NCBI GenBank assembly: GCA_002356435.2
Contig: AP018040.2
Location: 2,480,001-2,544,000, forward strand
Source: Petrimonas sp. IBARAKI
Lineage (GTDB): Bacteria; Bacteroidota; Bacteroidia; Bacteroidales; Dysgonomonadaceae
Direction of reading: 5' to 3'
Length of the DNA: 64,000 bases
Part shown: positions 47,538-55,981 of the stretch, piece after piece
Layout of the letters: each line of letters begins with the position of its first letter
Position numbering within the stretch: the stretch's first letter is position 1
Position numbers and translations under genes: made by a program
The notes under the pieces: model-generated
Told to the model about the DNA's origin: nothing
The model's input: only the letters and a program-made list of their open reading frames with translations
Database searches by the model: none

Positions 47538-48737
47538 TTACCAGATTACGCCTTGTCCAACAACTTTCCAGTCCTCTACTGCCACTGCTACGTCCAGCCA
47601 TGCTTTGTCAACCGGATCGATATTGGGATTACCCAATCCTTTGATGGTAAGGGAAATGTTGTATTGGGTATTGCGCTTGATCGTTCCGTCAGCCACATAA
47701 CCTTGGTCGTAAGAATATCCTTTGTCTGCAGCGTTTATCCAAATGGGATAATAAGTGTACCCTTCGTTATCGGTATACAACTCTTTCACGGTTTCAACAA
47801 CAGCATTATTTTTGTATACTTTTGCACGCAGCACGATAAACATCTTGTCGGTTCCATTGCTTTCGTTTACATAGTAATAGGGAGCATTGGTAACAACCAC
47901 CGGAAGTGCGCCGGTTACAGCGTCAGTCAAAGAGGCTGTGGCGACTGCAGAAGCATCGGCAGATCCCACATAAGTGCTTAGCGGTGAAGTCCATTTTGCA
48001 CCAAACAGATAGTTCTCGTTCTTAGCCAAATCGCTGCCAAACAGTTTTGTTTCTTTCGGGACGTTAAACATGGCCACTTCCACATCTTTCAAAGCATCGA
48101 ATACCACTTTCTGGTTAGCTGGTACACTTGCCAGATCCAACACAGCACTAACAATTGCTACGCGGGCATTGACACGGGTGATTGGAAGAGGTTTTTTGTT
48201 ATCGTTCAAATGGTTTTTATTTTCGCCGGTTTTAGCAGCTACTTCTGCATCCGTATAACCGTAATAGTTATTGCCTTTTACAAGAGTTACATCAAACGGT
48301 TCTGCCGTCATGACCAATCCTTTTCCAGCAACATCAGCCGGCAACCCCTTGATTGTCGCAAGAAGTTCTGCTTTCGAGTTCTTTTGTCCAATCTCTGCAT
48401 TGGCCACAACCACCACTGTGCGGGCTCCGATGCGGGCTTCAATTTCAGTTACTTCAGCTGCGGCAGCACTCTTATAGGCGTCTAATACATCGCCTTTGAA
48501 GATCCATACCTCCAAGGATTTGATCGCGCTCTCTTGAGCCAATCCTTTTGCCAGAACACCGTCACCGTTCAAATTGCCGGTAGAACGTAGTAAAGAGCCG
48601 TTGCTGGAAGGTAATACCTTGATCGAGATGGTAGCTTCCTTTTCACCGGACAGTTCCGGTACGTCGTCGTTGTTACATCCTGTAAGCCCTAATCCCAAGG
48701 CTACAATTCCTGCTAAAAATAATTTTCCGATTTTCAT
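47538..48737 (-). CDS. Major fimbrillin (FimA/Mfa1-like shaft subunit)
   Basis: 399 residues. Lipoprotein signal LALGL-type ending LGLTGC (Cys 21). Cleavage-like Arg at 51 (GSLLRSTGNLN). Fimbrillin core IKSLEVWIFKGDVLDAYKS, TVVVVANAEIGQ, PITRVNARVAIVSAVLD. The last residues (WLDVAVAVEDWKVVGQGVIW) match the C-terminal strand of shaft fimbrillins that completes the neighbouring subunit. Base composition is richer in GCT/GTT-type Ala/Val codons than the neighbours, suggesting high expression. It is followed by anchor and accessory genes, as in Porphyromonas and Bacteroides clusters. Confidence 0.85.
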   Translation of the reverse strand: MKIGKLFLAGIVALGLGLTGCNNDDVPELSGEKEATISIKVLPSSNGSLLRSTGNLNGDGVLAKGLAQESAIKSLEVWIFKGDVLDAYKSAAAAEVTEIEARIGARTVVVVANAEIGQKNSKAELLATIKGLPADVAGKGLVMTAEPFDVTLVKGNNYYGYTDAEVAAKTGENKNHLNDNKKPLPITRVNARVAIVSAVLDLASVPANQKVVFDALKDVEVAMFNVPKETKLFGSDLAKNENYLFGAKWTSPLSTYVGSADASAVATASLTDAVTGALPVVVTNAPYYYVNESNGTDKMFIVLRAKVYKNNAVVETVKELYTDNEGYTYYPIWINAADKGYSYDQGYVADGTIKRNTQYNISLTIKGLGNPNIDPVDKAWLDVAVAVEDWKVVGQGVIW

Positions 48738-48839
48738 AAGTTGATAATTTAAAAAGTGAATAATTTAGTTTAATTTGATCTGTTTAATACGTTTGTTTAC
48801 TTTTAATGTTTATTCTTAAGACTCTCATCTTCAAGCTCT

Positions 48840-50318
48840 CTACAAGTTATCTTCTATATATTGTTGGAGTTGTTTTGCGTTGTACTCTGCATCGGCATTG
48901 CCTGCCTGAATAGCTCTGTTGAAGTATTGTTTGGCTCGGGCAGTATCTCTTTTTTGGGCATATGCGACCCCCATCAGATTCATTGCTGCAGGGCTCTCGT
49001 TATACTGCTCCAGATAGGCCAAGGCTGCGTCGGGCCTGTTTGCACGTAACTCACCTACAGCAGCGTTTAAGCAGGCAACTTCGGCATCGGGAAAAGTTCG
49101 ACAGGCAATATCAAATACTTCCCTGTATTGCGGGCTATCTGCTGGATAGGTATTTGCCACCAGATACATCTCATTGATACTTAACATCTTAGGTTTTGTT
49201 TTAATAAGTTCTTTGGCTTCCTCAACGTTAAACGTACGTGAAACGAACGTCACCTCATAATCGTTGCGGCGAAGCGGTGGAAAATACTCCCTGAGCATGA
49301 GCCTGTAGGTTGAACCGCCGTTCAACTCCATGAGTCGTTTTTCGCGGCCCTCGTTTATACCTACGTTGTCGATAATGTCAAGGACAGCTTCTTTATCGGT
49401 CAAAGAGGAACCTTCAACAGCTTTCCGTAATCCTTCCCAGTCTTCGCCGAACCACTGTACGTTAAACCGGTCCCGTGCATAGCCGTATTTCTTCTCCATA
49501 TAACGGGCAAACGTTTCAGCACGGCGTTGAGAGAGGAGCATATTGCGCTCGTACGTGTCTTCAGGGGAAGCATAGCCGGAGATAGTGAAATTAGTAATGG
49601 AGAGATCAGAATCGGCTTTCAGTGCATGAACTACACTGTCTACTCTGGCCAGTTGCTCAGCATTGTTCTGGAAGTCCGGGAGTAAATCGTAACGTCCCAC
49701 GATGTAGTTGAGGTGTGCGCTGAATATTTCGCTTCGCACTTTTACTTCTTCCACTTCGGGTACGATATACGACATGCGGAAGTCGGGAATGAACTTGTCG
49801 GCCAGGATCCTCTGCGAAACCAATTTATCGGGTTGCATGTCCGAGCAATCGGCACAACCCACTACTTCCGTTCTCAGTAGCAACCGTGCATTTCGTTGCC
49901 AGTCCGAATATGGCAGGGTGGCGGTATAATGCATCGACTGGGCCGTACCGTTCCGGCGCACCAATTGTTTTTCCACCGGCATGGAAAGGTGTGTTTTCCC
50001 ATTCCACTCAAACGGCCTTTGGAGCACTTTATTCCGTAGTGTCCCTTTCACGGCTATAGATTCTAATTCTACTTCATTTTGATTGGAGACTATTACAGGT
50101 GTGATAATCAGCATATCATTTTTGTTGAGCCTCAAGTTGTCGAGGTTCATATCCATGGTCACGCTTGTTACGCCCCCTTTCTTAGATATAGCCTGGTTTT
50201 CAATAACTATCTGATCCGTGTAGTTGACTTGAGCCGTTACTACCTCATGGCTTACGAACAAGGCAGTCATCGTGACAAGCAATCTGTATATACTTTTCCG
50301 TTTCATACGTACTTCCAT
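48840..50318 (-). CDS. DUF3868 protein with OmpA-like and TPR regions
   Basis: 492 residues (a second ATG at 50306 gives a cleaner signal peptide, MKRKSIYRLLVTMTALFVSHEVVTAQ). The N-terminal DUF3868 beta domain (residues about 30-180) contains a CADC pair. An OmpA-like peptidoglycan-binding segment follows (SGYASPEDTYERNMLLSQRRAETFARYM), then TPR-like C-terminal helices (AMNLMGVAYAQKRDTARAKQYFNRA). Such genes precede fimbrillin genes in many Bacteroidales and probably help anchor or assemble the fimbria in the envelope (inference). It is 4 nt after the DUF3575 gene. Confidence 0.85.
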   Translation of the reverse strand: MEVRMKRKSIYRLLVTMTALFVSHEVVTAQVNYTDQIVIENQAISKKGGVTSVTMDMNLDNLRLNKNDMLIITPVIVSNQNEVELESIAVKGTLRNKVLQRPFEWNGKTHLSMPVEKQLVRRNGTAQSMHYTATLPYSDWQRNARLLLRTEVVGCADCSDMQPDKLVSQRILADKFIPDFRMSYIVPEVEEVKVRSEIFSAHLNYIVGRYDLLPDFQNNAEQLARVDSVVHALKADSDLSITNFTISGYASPEDTYERNMLLSQRRAETFARYMEKKYGYARDRFNVQWFGEDWEGLRKAVEGSSLTDKEAVLDIIDNVGINEGREKRLMELNGGSTYRLMLREYFPPLRRNDYEVTFVSRTFNVEEAKELIKTKPKMLSINEMYLVANTYPADSPQYREVFDIACRTFPDAEVACLNAAVGELRANRPDAALAYLEQYNESPAAMNLMGVAYAQKRDTARAKQYFNRAIQAGNADAEYNAKQLQQYIEDNL

Positions 50319-50322
50319 TTTT

Positions 50323-50901
50323 TTATTTGATAAGATAAATAAGGGATATTGCCGCTTTAGTTACACCCAAATAGTTTTGGGTATCGCTGGATATTTTGCT
50401 TCCGCACTTCACACAGGTAAACTTGTCGTACGTCAGGTAAGCATAGCCTGCGCCGATGCTGAGCTCAAAATTCCACCTGGGTGAGATTAACCACTGATGC
50501 CCGTAACTGATGCCAGCTCCGTAAGCAAAACCTTCGTAGCGGAATTCGTTTAAATTGGATAAACGACCTACTGGAATATCTATTCCGCCGATGTTGTATT
50601 CGCCTGCCAATGCATGCAATCCGAAAAAATGGCCATTGAAACTTTCGCAAAGCCAATACCTCAGCTCAGGCTGAACAATCCAGTGTTTTGCTTTTTTGTT
50701 GTCGTTAAATACAAAAGGGTTGAATCCTCCTCCTACTTCGAGTGTGTACTTACGATTAAGGGCAAATTCTAAACCAACATTTGGTGTACCTGCTGCCGCC
50801 CAATGAGCGAAATTGGTTTTGACTCCAACAGTCTGGGCATGTAATTGATACGTTCCCAGTATCAATACTATAATCAGAATTAATTTATTATGCTTGAGCA
50901 T
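50323..50901 (-). CDS. DUF3575 outer-membrane barrel-like protein
   Basis: 192 residues from ATG 50901, the start that gives a normal signal peptide (MLKHNKLILIIVLILGTYQLHAQ). An ATG at 50976 would add 25 residues. TVGVKTNFAHWAAAGTPNVGLEFAL and the regular beta strands, ending in SLIYLIK, fit DUF3575, a small predicted outer-membrane barrel found upstream of DUF3868 and fimbrillin genes. A CVKC pair is present near residue 165. First gene of the fimbrial operon. Confidence 0.85.
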   Translation of the reverse strand: MLKHNKLILIIVLILGTYQLHAQTVGVKTNFAHWAAAGTPNVGLEFALNRKYTLEVGGGFNPFVFNDNKKAKHWIVQPELRYWLCESFNGHFFGLHALAGEYNIGGIDIPVGRLSNLNEFRYEGFAYGAGISYGHQWLISPRWNFELSIGAGYAYLTYDKFTCVKCGSKISSDTQNYLGVTKAAISLIYLIK

Positions 50902-50992
50902 TTTATTTGTAATATTGGGTTTGTAAATGTGTGAAACTGCAAAAAACAGACACAAAGTTGTATTTTTCGGACTCATAAATGACTGATAAATC

Positions 50993-51010
50993 TCCTATTT
51001 TATAAAATAG
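50993..51010. repeat. Palindromic operator candidate, copy 1
   Basis: CTATTTTATAAAATAG (50995-51010) is a perfect 16-bp palindrome. With two preceding bases, 17 nt of it recur with one change at 51454-51470. Confidence 0.5.
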
Positions 51011-51068
51011 TGTATCTTTTCCACATTTTTTTCTCATAAATGAACCCTTTTAGTCACCTTATTTTTTA

Positions 51069-51084
51069 CCTTTATGAATAAAGG
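51069..51084. repeat. Inverted repeat CCTTTAT-GA-ATAAAGG
   Basis: Perfect 7-bp arms with a 2-nt centre in the divergent control region. Too tight for an RNA hairpin, so more likely a protein site. Confidence 0.35.
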
Positions 51085-51453
51085 CGGGAAAGGTCTAAAT
51101 AATTTTTAATAGGGTTTTTTATTGAGAATTCATTTTTTTGTTGATGCAAAATTAGGATAGCCCAAAAGAAAAAGTTATAACTAAAACGACTTTTTTTTGC
51201 ACTTTTGAGACACTTGAGGAAGTTAAATTTGGACTAAACGAGCATGATGAAAAAATCATACTTCTGATAATGACAAGGTTAAAAAGGAACTTTTTATACA
51301 AATCCGATAACGAAAAAAAGTCAAAATATTTAATAAAAAGGACACATTCGAGAAAATCAGCGAAAATGACCGTTAAAACACAACTGTTTATATATTAGAT
51401 TCTTGATGTTTTTTCTTCATAATTGACAGCTTTTTTTGAAGACAATCTTTTTT

Positions 51454-51470
51454 TCCTATTTCATAAAATA
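51454..51470. repeat. Operator candidate, copy 2 (16 of 17 identical to copy 1)
   Basis: TCCTATTTCATAAAATA lies about 60 nt upstream of the -33 box of the regulator gene, and copy 1 lies near the fimbrial operon start. Confidence 0.5.
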
Positions 51471-51531
51471 TTCCCAAATCGTCAAAAAAATTCTCATACG
51501 GTAAAAAATAAAAGAATAAAAGGAGATGAAA

Positions 51532-51563
51532 TTTGCAGCAGATAGATTCTTTTTTTAATTTTG
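51532..51563 (+). promoter_or_regulatory. Promoter of the membrane AraC-type regulator
   Basis: TTTG (51532-51535), 20-nt spacer, TAATTTTG (51556-51563). The ATG at 51580 is only 16 nt beyond, so the transcript would be nearly leaderless. Confidence 0.7.
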
Positions 51564-51579
51564 TCCTAAATTTGTTGCC

Positions 51580-52785
51580 ATGTTATACCCTATTTTTTCT
51601 ATCCTGCCCGCAGTTGTATGTGTGTTTTGGATATTTTTACTGCTCGTTGATAAGCAAAAAAACAGGTCGAAAAAGTTTTTTATCCTACTGCTGATCTTTA
51701 TACTGGTCAACTTTATTGCTCATGCCGCTTTTTTCAATCATAAATATGAATTATATACCGTGCTAGACAGCATATGGGTGTTTACTTCATTGCTTATCTT
51801 TCCACTGTACTACTATTACATAAGGATATTGACGACGGATCCGGCGATACAGTATAAGTGGTCCTGGCTTGCTTTACCATCCTTTCTGCTGGCCATATAC
51901 AGCGCAGTGATCTACCTGTTGATGACACCGGCAGAAATGGAATCATTTATACAGGGTATTATGTATCAAAAAAGTGGATACGAGCCTTACTCCCGGTTAG
52001 TACGTTTGCAGATTTTGCGTGAATACCTCTTTAAAATCCTGTTTTCAGTTCAGGTCATTTTATCGGTTTATTTTGGTTTCAGGCTTATCAATAAGTACAA
52101 CAAAAAAGTAAAGACGTTTTACTCGAACCTCGGAGGAAAAGATTTAACTCCCCTAAAATGGGCTGTTGTTGCATTACTCCTAGCATCACTGGTTTCGGTG
52201 GTGGCGAACAGTATTGGAAATAGCTACTTTATTGCACGTCCCCGGCTTATTTATATATCTTTCGCTATTTATTCTGTCTGTATTTTTTTCAGTGCTTATA
52301 TGAGCTACATGCAACGATTTACCATTGAACATTTTTCTCAAAATGTAAAAGAGTATGAATCAAGCAAGGTCTTTACGGGTAAAAAAACCGTTGCTCATTA
52401 TTATATTCCCGGTATGGACAACCAGAAGTCATTGCGGGACCGTTTGATCTATTTGTTGGAGAAAATAGAGATTTTTAAAAATCCAGAACTAAAGATTTCC
52501 GACGTTTCTTTGTTGTTAAAAACCAACCGTACTTACGTATCAAAGGTAGTTAATGAAGAACTCAACACCAACTTTTGTGATTTGGTGAACAGTTACCGGG
52601 TCAATTATGCCGAAGAATTGCTTTGTTCACCGGAACAAGCTAATTCACTTTCGATCGCAGAAATTGCGGAAATGTCGGGATTTTCAAGTGAAAGTTCCTT
52701 CTACCGGGTGTTTAAAAATAAAAAAGGTATTTCTCCAGGTGTTTATAAACAGCATAGATGTAATGTTTTAGCCGTTAATGGCTAA
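51580..52785 (+). CDS. Membrane-bound AraC-family regulator
   Basis: 401 residues. About seven hydrophobic helices in residues 1-230 (MLYPIFSILPAVVCVFWIF, FFILLLIFILVNFIAHAAFF, WVFTSLLIFPLYYYYI, ...). A cytoplasmic AraC-type domain lies in the last 100 (ISDVSLLLKTNRTYVSKVVNEELN; SIAEIAEMSGFSSESSFYRVFKNKKGISPGVY). The layout suggests that it senses a membrane or envelope signal and acts directly on DNA. It is divergent from the fimbrial operon and flanked by repeated operator-like sites, so it is the likely fimbrial regulator (inference). Its stop codon is embedded in the following terminator. Confidence 0.85.
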   Translation: MLYPIFSILPAVVCVFWIFLLLVDKQKNRSKKFFILLLIFILVNFIAHAAFFNHKYELYTVLDSIWVFTSLLIFPLYYYYIRILTTDPAIQYKWSWLALPSFLLAIYSAVIYLLMTPAEMESFIQGIMYQKSGYEPYSRLVRLQILREYLFKILFSVQVILSVYFGFRLINKYNKKVKTFYSNLGGKDLTPLKWAVVALLLASLVSVVANSIGNSYFIARPRLIYISFAIYSVCIFFSAYMSYMQRFTIEHFSQNVKEYESSKVFTGKKTVAHYYIPGMDNQKSLRDRLIYLLEKIEIFKNPELKISDVSLLLKTNRTYVSKVVNEELNTNFCDLVNSYRVNYAEELLCSPEQANSLSIAEIAEMSGFSSESSFYRVFKNKKGISPGVYKQHRCNVLAVNG

Positions 52786-52830
52786 AAGACAAAGATAAGG
52801 CGGCACGGCTCCGCCTTATCTTTGTCTTTT
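52784..52830. terminator. Strong bidirectional terminator, 20-bp perfect stem
   Basis: Arms 52784-52803 and 52811-52830 pair perfectly around a 7-nt loop. The outer AAAA/TTTT supplies a T tract on both strands. It serves the regulator (plus) and the convergent lipoprotein gene (minus). Confidence 0.9.
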
Positions 52831-52843
52831 AATACATACCTCA

Positions 52844-53815
52844 TCACTCCATACAATCCACAACACGCTGCACGTCTAAGTGAATTCCGTAATATGCATA
52901 TGCATCAACTATTACGGTTGTCTCGTTGCCTTTATACGTAGTAAACAGGCCGGGGGCCGGGTTACCGCTGGGAGCCGTTTCGTATCCCTGAATTTTTACC
53001 GACTCTGCAACACCCTGCAACCGGGCTCCGTTAAGCGCGGCAAGAGTGATGGTTACTTTACCATCCACCACTTCGGAAAAAGTTACGGTTCCAACCAAGT
53101 AGTTTTGACCGGCAAAAACATTAACGGGAGTATTGCCTACATAAGGAGTATAGGTAGCCCAGTTACCTTGTGCTACGTAACGGGAACCTGCAGCCCAAGC
53201 TGTTTCGTCCTGATAACACACCTCTACCGGCGGTTCATCTTCACAAACGGCTATGCAATATTCAAATTTCATAAACCAGTTTTTACCCACTTTTCCGCCT
53301 TCTCCAAAGGCTGTTTCACTTTGAACTATTTCGCCGTCAACCACTTTAACCACTTCGGCATGAGCGGCAACACATACACAGCCTTCGGGCAGTGTGTCCA
53401 GTGGAATTTCAACATAATAGAAGGTTTGCAAGCCGTTAAATTCAACTTTATAGGGGAATTGTCCCGGAACAAGATTGCCTTGTTTGTTCACCGGTAACTT
53501 GTCGCAAGCGCCCACAAAAAGATGAATTGCTTTCATTTTCCATTCCCCGGTAGTTTCGTAAGCAACATACAATTTTTCTTTGTTGTTAACTACATATACT
53601 TTCCCGGCTTCGTAATGTTGTCCAGCCATGAGGCGAACTTCTTGTACATCACGGCAGGGATCTACGCAAGCGGGAACTTCTACTGCGCGGGTACCGGCAG
53701 TAACGGAAACAACACTTTCTTCCTCAGCAAGATTCAAGTCATTGGAACAGGAAGAGTAAGTGATGGCCATTGCCGACACGACAATGACTGCGAAAAATAA
53801 AACAATTTTTCTCAT
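52844..53815 (-). CDS. Cys-rich surface lipoprotein with two related modules
   Basis: 323 residues from ATG 53815 (an ATG two codons upstream is also possible). Lipoprotein signal ends AITYSSC (Cys 23). A fimbrillin-like Thr-Arg site follows (TAGTRAVEVP, Arg 43). Two modules share the order AGQ.Y..G.V then GN..PG.F: residues about 64-110 (AGQHYEAGKVYV ... GNLVPGQFPYK) and about 235-300 (AGQNYLVGTVTF ... SGNPAPGLFTTYK). About ten mature cysteines suggest disulfides. I do not recognise a named family with certainty. It lies convergent to the fimbrial regulator, so a link to fimbriae is possible. Confidence 0.75.
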   Translation of the reverse strand: MRKIVLFFAVIVVSAMAITYSSCSNDLNLAEEESVVSVTAGTRAVEVPACVDPCRDVQEVRLMAGQHYEAGKVYVVNNKEKLYVAYETTGEWKMKAIHLFVGACDKLPVNKQGNLVPGQFPYKVEFNGLQTFYYVEIPLDTLPEGCVCVAAHAEVVKVVDGEIVQSETAFGEGGKVGKNWFMKFEYCIAVCEDEPPVEVCYQDETAWAAGSRYVAQGNWATYTPYVGNTPVNVFAGQNYLVGTVTFSEVVDGKVTITLAALNGARLQGVAESVKIQGYETAPSGNPAPGLFTTYKGNETTVIVDAYAYYGIHLDVQRVVDCME

Positions 53816-54185
53816 AAACAATGATTTTAAAATGATTAAACATTATGATGAAGAAAACGCATTTCTTCTACCTTCAAAAATATATGGGATTCAGTTTTTT
53901 GGTTATAACTAAACGGACAATTTTTTGGACAATAGGAACATTAACATTTGTGAATTATGACTCTGCAGGCATTTTTAATCATTATCTACAATATAACCAA
54001 TGTGTTAATAAATAATTTGAGTCTATTTTATTTATGTTGTTTCTTCAGATAAGATTTAACCTGTTTGTTAATGGGGCGGGGAAATTCTATGACTTTCTAC
54101 AATATGCTTCTCTAGCAACGGTAAACATCAAATCTCGCAGACTTTTGCTACTGGTAGACTGCCTGGGCATCAATTTAGATAAGCA
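53816..54185. other. Gene-free stretch upstream of the Cys-rich lipoprotein
   Basis: About 370 nt. A minus-strand TATTTTTG at 53875-53882 could be the -7 box of the lipoprotein gene (no good -33). The 73-codon plus-strand ORF at 54034 has no start context and no recognisable features. Confidence 0.4.
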
Positions 54186-54216
54186 GAAAAAAAGCCGAAT
54201 CACTACGATTCGGCCA
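54186..54216 (-). terminator. Terminator of the 114-aa lipoprotein gene
   Basis: GCCGAATC (54194-54201) pairs with GATTCGGC (54207-54214). On the minus strand a run of eight T follows. Confidence 0.8.
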
Positions 54217-54238
54217 AGTAATTTTTGGGAACAACTAT

Positions 54239-54583
54239 TTACTTTCTTTGAGTGAAATAGTATTTATCACCATAAGAGTCAGAAAGGATCAACGTATTCT
54301 CCATTACTTCATAGATGAATGTGTTCCCTTCGGAAGTAAGGGTTCCCGTTTTTAATGATGAATCGAAAGTGTAGTTGAATGACATTGTTAAAACACCGGC
54401 AGTCATTGTGGCCTCTGTGTTAGATATAACTTTAACAACAACCATGCCATTATAGTAATCCAACATTACACCAATCCATTCTGTGTTTGTCAAGGATCTT
54501 AATTCGTACGCGGATACAACAGTATCGTCTTTTTCACAGGCGAATAATACCGCCAATAGGGATAATAAAATTACTTTTTTCAT
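54239..54583 (-). CDS. Small lipoprotein, 114 aa, lipocalin-like beta body
   Basis: Signal MKKVILLSLLAVLFAC (Cys 16). The mature part of 98 residues alternates short beta strands (TEWIGVMLDYYNGMVVVKVIS; TMSFNYTFDSSLKTGTLTSEGNTFIYEVMENTLILSD; DKYYFTQRK), like the small lipocalin-type lipoproteins common in Bacteroidales. There are no cysteines apart from the lipidated one. It follows the 53-aa ORF by 65 nt and has its own terminator. Function unknown. Confidence 0.75.
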   Translation of the reverse strand: MKKVILLSLLAVLFACEKDDTVVSAYELRSLTNTEWIGVMLDYYNGMVVVKVISNTEATMTAGVLTMSFNYTFDSSLKTGTLTSEGNTFIYEVMENTLILSDSYGDKYYFTQRK

Positions 54584-54648
54584 TTGCTTTTAGTGTTAAA
54601 ATAAGTTGTTTCATGATTTCACATTTTCTTGCAAGTTTATACATTTTT

Positions 54649-54810
54649 TCAAAGTACTAAGCAGTGGGCACGGAGAACAACGGCCTGTTTAATGGAACAG
54701 GTTGCTCCTTCGAACGAAAAACGGTTGTTGCCCGCAAGCCCTACATCCATTTCGGCACAGCTAGTCAATAGAAAAGCCACCGCTAAAAGCACAAATAAAA
54801 TCTTTTTCAT
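54649..54810 (-). CDS. Very short lipoprotein, 53 aa, possibly a decayed gene
   Basis: ATG 54810 to TGA 54649. A clear lipoprotein signal MKKILFVLLAVAFLLTSC is followed by only 35 residues (AEMDVGLAGNNRFSFEGATCSIKQAVV...) that stop abruptly. The body looks like the start of a larger surface protein. Either it is a genuine mini-lipoprotein or a remnant of a truncated gene. A promoter-like TAATTTTG lies at 55004-55011. Confidence 0.5.
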   Translation of the reverse strand: MKKILFVLLAVAFLLTSCAEMDVGLAGNNRFSFEGATCSIKQAVVLRAHCLVL

Positions 54811-55237
54811 TTTTTCCATTTTTATAGTTTACAGATTGTGTAGATTAATTATCCGGCATGAATCAATTATGTGTTCAAGCCGGATAATACTTCCAATTTT
54901 TTGTTAAAAAAGCCTTTATAGAAAAAGGACACTTTATTATCCTTTTAGGATACCAAAATCTTTTACTTTACGCAACAATATTTACTTTATGTCCGTTTTT
55001 TGTCAAAATTATTCTAATTTTTTTATTTAGCAAGATTTATCGGTTTTTTTTGGACATTTTTTCAAAAAAAAAGTCTTTTAACGAAAATTGGGGGTATTTT
55101 TTTTAAAAAAAGAAGGAAAAGAATTAAATTATAGCTTGTTACAAGCATATATTACAAAAAAAGGACACAAAAAGGACCTGACAAACCCTGTCAAAGCGAT
55201 AGTGTTTGAAAGAAAGGAAGGGAAAACAGACGGGTAT
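54811..55237. other. AT-rich gene-free stretch
   Basis: About 430 nt. It carries a minus-strand promoter candidate: TTG (55031-55033), 19-nt spacer, TAATTTTG (55004-55011), which would give a leader of about 190 nt for the small lipoproteins. A plus-strand ORF from 55088 runs antisense into tsaB and is not believed. Confidence 0.45.
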
Positions 55238-55924
55238 TTAGATTATTTTGTTCTTAGGAACAGTAGCAACAAACTCTTTCAGGTAAAAAGGCTCAAAATA
55301 GGCAGAGTCAACAAAATCAGCGGCGGCAAACGCATTTTCAGCCAAGGCAGTCATGGCTTCTGCCTTTGGTTTTACAGCCGGAATAAACGAAGCGTTCGGA
55401 TGCAGGATAATACCTTTACATTTTTCGGCACCGTTGCCAAAAAACAGGATTTTTTGATTTTTCAGTAACTCGGCATAACTCTCTTTATCCACGATATCTG
55501 CCGAGGTGGCACGAATAACCTCCAAGTTCGCGTTGAAGATGGTAGCATAGACCTCCATTCGCCGGGCATCAATCATAGGGCAGAGCAAGTGGTCAGGTTC
55601 AATTCCCGTTCTCATCATCCAAGCCATAATCTTGTGGGTGGGAATAGCAATAAGGGGGACTTCCAATCCATAGCTCAATCCTTTGGCTTCCGATACTCCG
55701 ATGCGTAATCCGGTATAAGAACCGGGGCCGCTACTTACCGACACAGCATCGATCTTCATACCGTTATCGCGGACAAACTGTATCATTTCTTCCACAAAAA
55801 CGCCCAAGGACGTAGCGTGCGATTGTCCGTTCAGGTTTTCCCTGTTCAGCAAAACTTTTCCTCCGGACGATAAAGCACATGAACAAACTTCTGTAGCTGT
55901 TTCTATATGTATGATAGTAGGCAT
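55238..55924 (-). CDS. tsaB: tRNA threonylcarbamoyladenosine biosynthesis protein TsaB (YeaZ)
   Basis: 228 residues. ASKHA-like N-terminus (IIHIETATEVCSCALSSGGKVL), then SVSSGPGSYTGLRIGVSEAKGLSYGLEVPLIAIPTH, the hallmark of TsaB. It forms the TsaBDE complex for t6A37 synthesis on ANN-decoding tRNAs. MtaB, encoded at 8-9.4 kb, then modifies the same base. Length is normal. Confidence 0.95.
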   Translation of the reverse strand: MPTIIHIETATEVCSCALSSGGKVLLNRENLNGQSHATSLGVFVEEMIQFVRDNGMKIDAVSVSSGPGSYTGLRIGVSEAKGLSYGLEVPLIAIPTHKIMAWMMRTGIEPDHLLCPMIDARRMEVYATIFNANLEVIRATSADIVDKESYAELLKNQKILFFGNGAEKCKGIILHPNASFIPAVKPKAEAMTALAENAFAAADFVDSAYFEPFYLKEFVATVPKNKII

Positions 55925-55981
55925 AGGGGTTGTGAGTTTATAAACTGCCTGGTATAACGCTTAATGATAGCAATGGTTCAT

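Larger units (their letters stand above)
50902..51579. promoter_or_regulatory. Divergent control region between fimbrial operon and AraC-type regulator
   Basis: About 680 nt of AT-rich DNA without a real ORF. It contains the repeated sites listed separately: a palindrome at 50995-51010 that reappears imperfectly at 51454-51470, the direct repeat CTCATAAATGA (50972-50982 and 51033-51043), and an inverted repeat at 51069-51084. The promoter of the regulator is at 51532-51563. A weak CAACTTTG on the minus strand at 50953-50960 could serve the fimbrial operon. Confidence 0.55.

Noticed and set aside
54034-54255. 73-codon plus-strand ORF in a gene-free region
   Set aside because: No signal, motif or promoter, and it runs into the terminator of the opposite-strand lipoprotein gene.
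55088-55468. 126-codon plus-strand ORF overlapping tsaB
   Set aside because: The 3' two thirds are antisense to tsaB, the start is in an A/T run and there is no recognisable domain.
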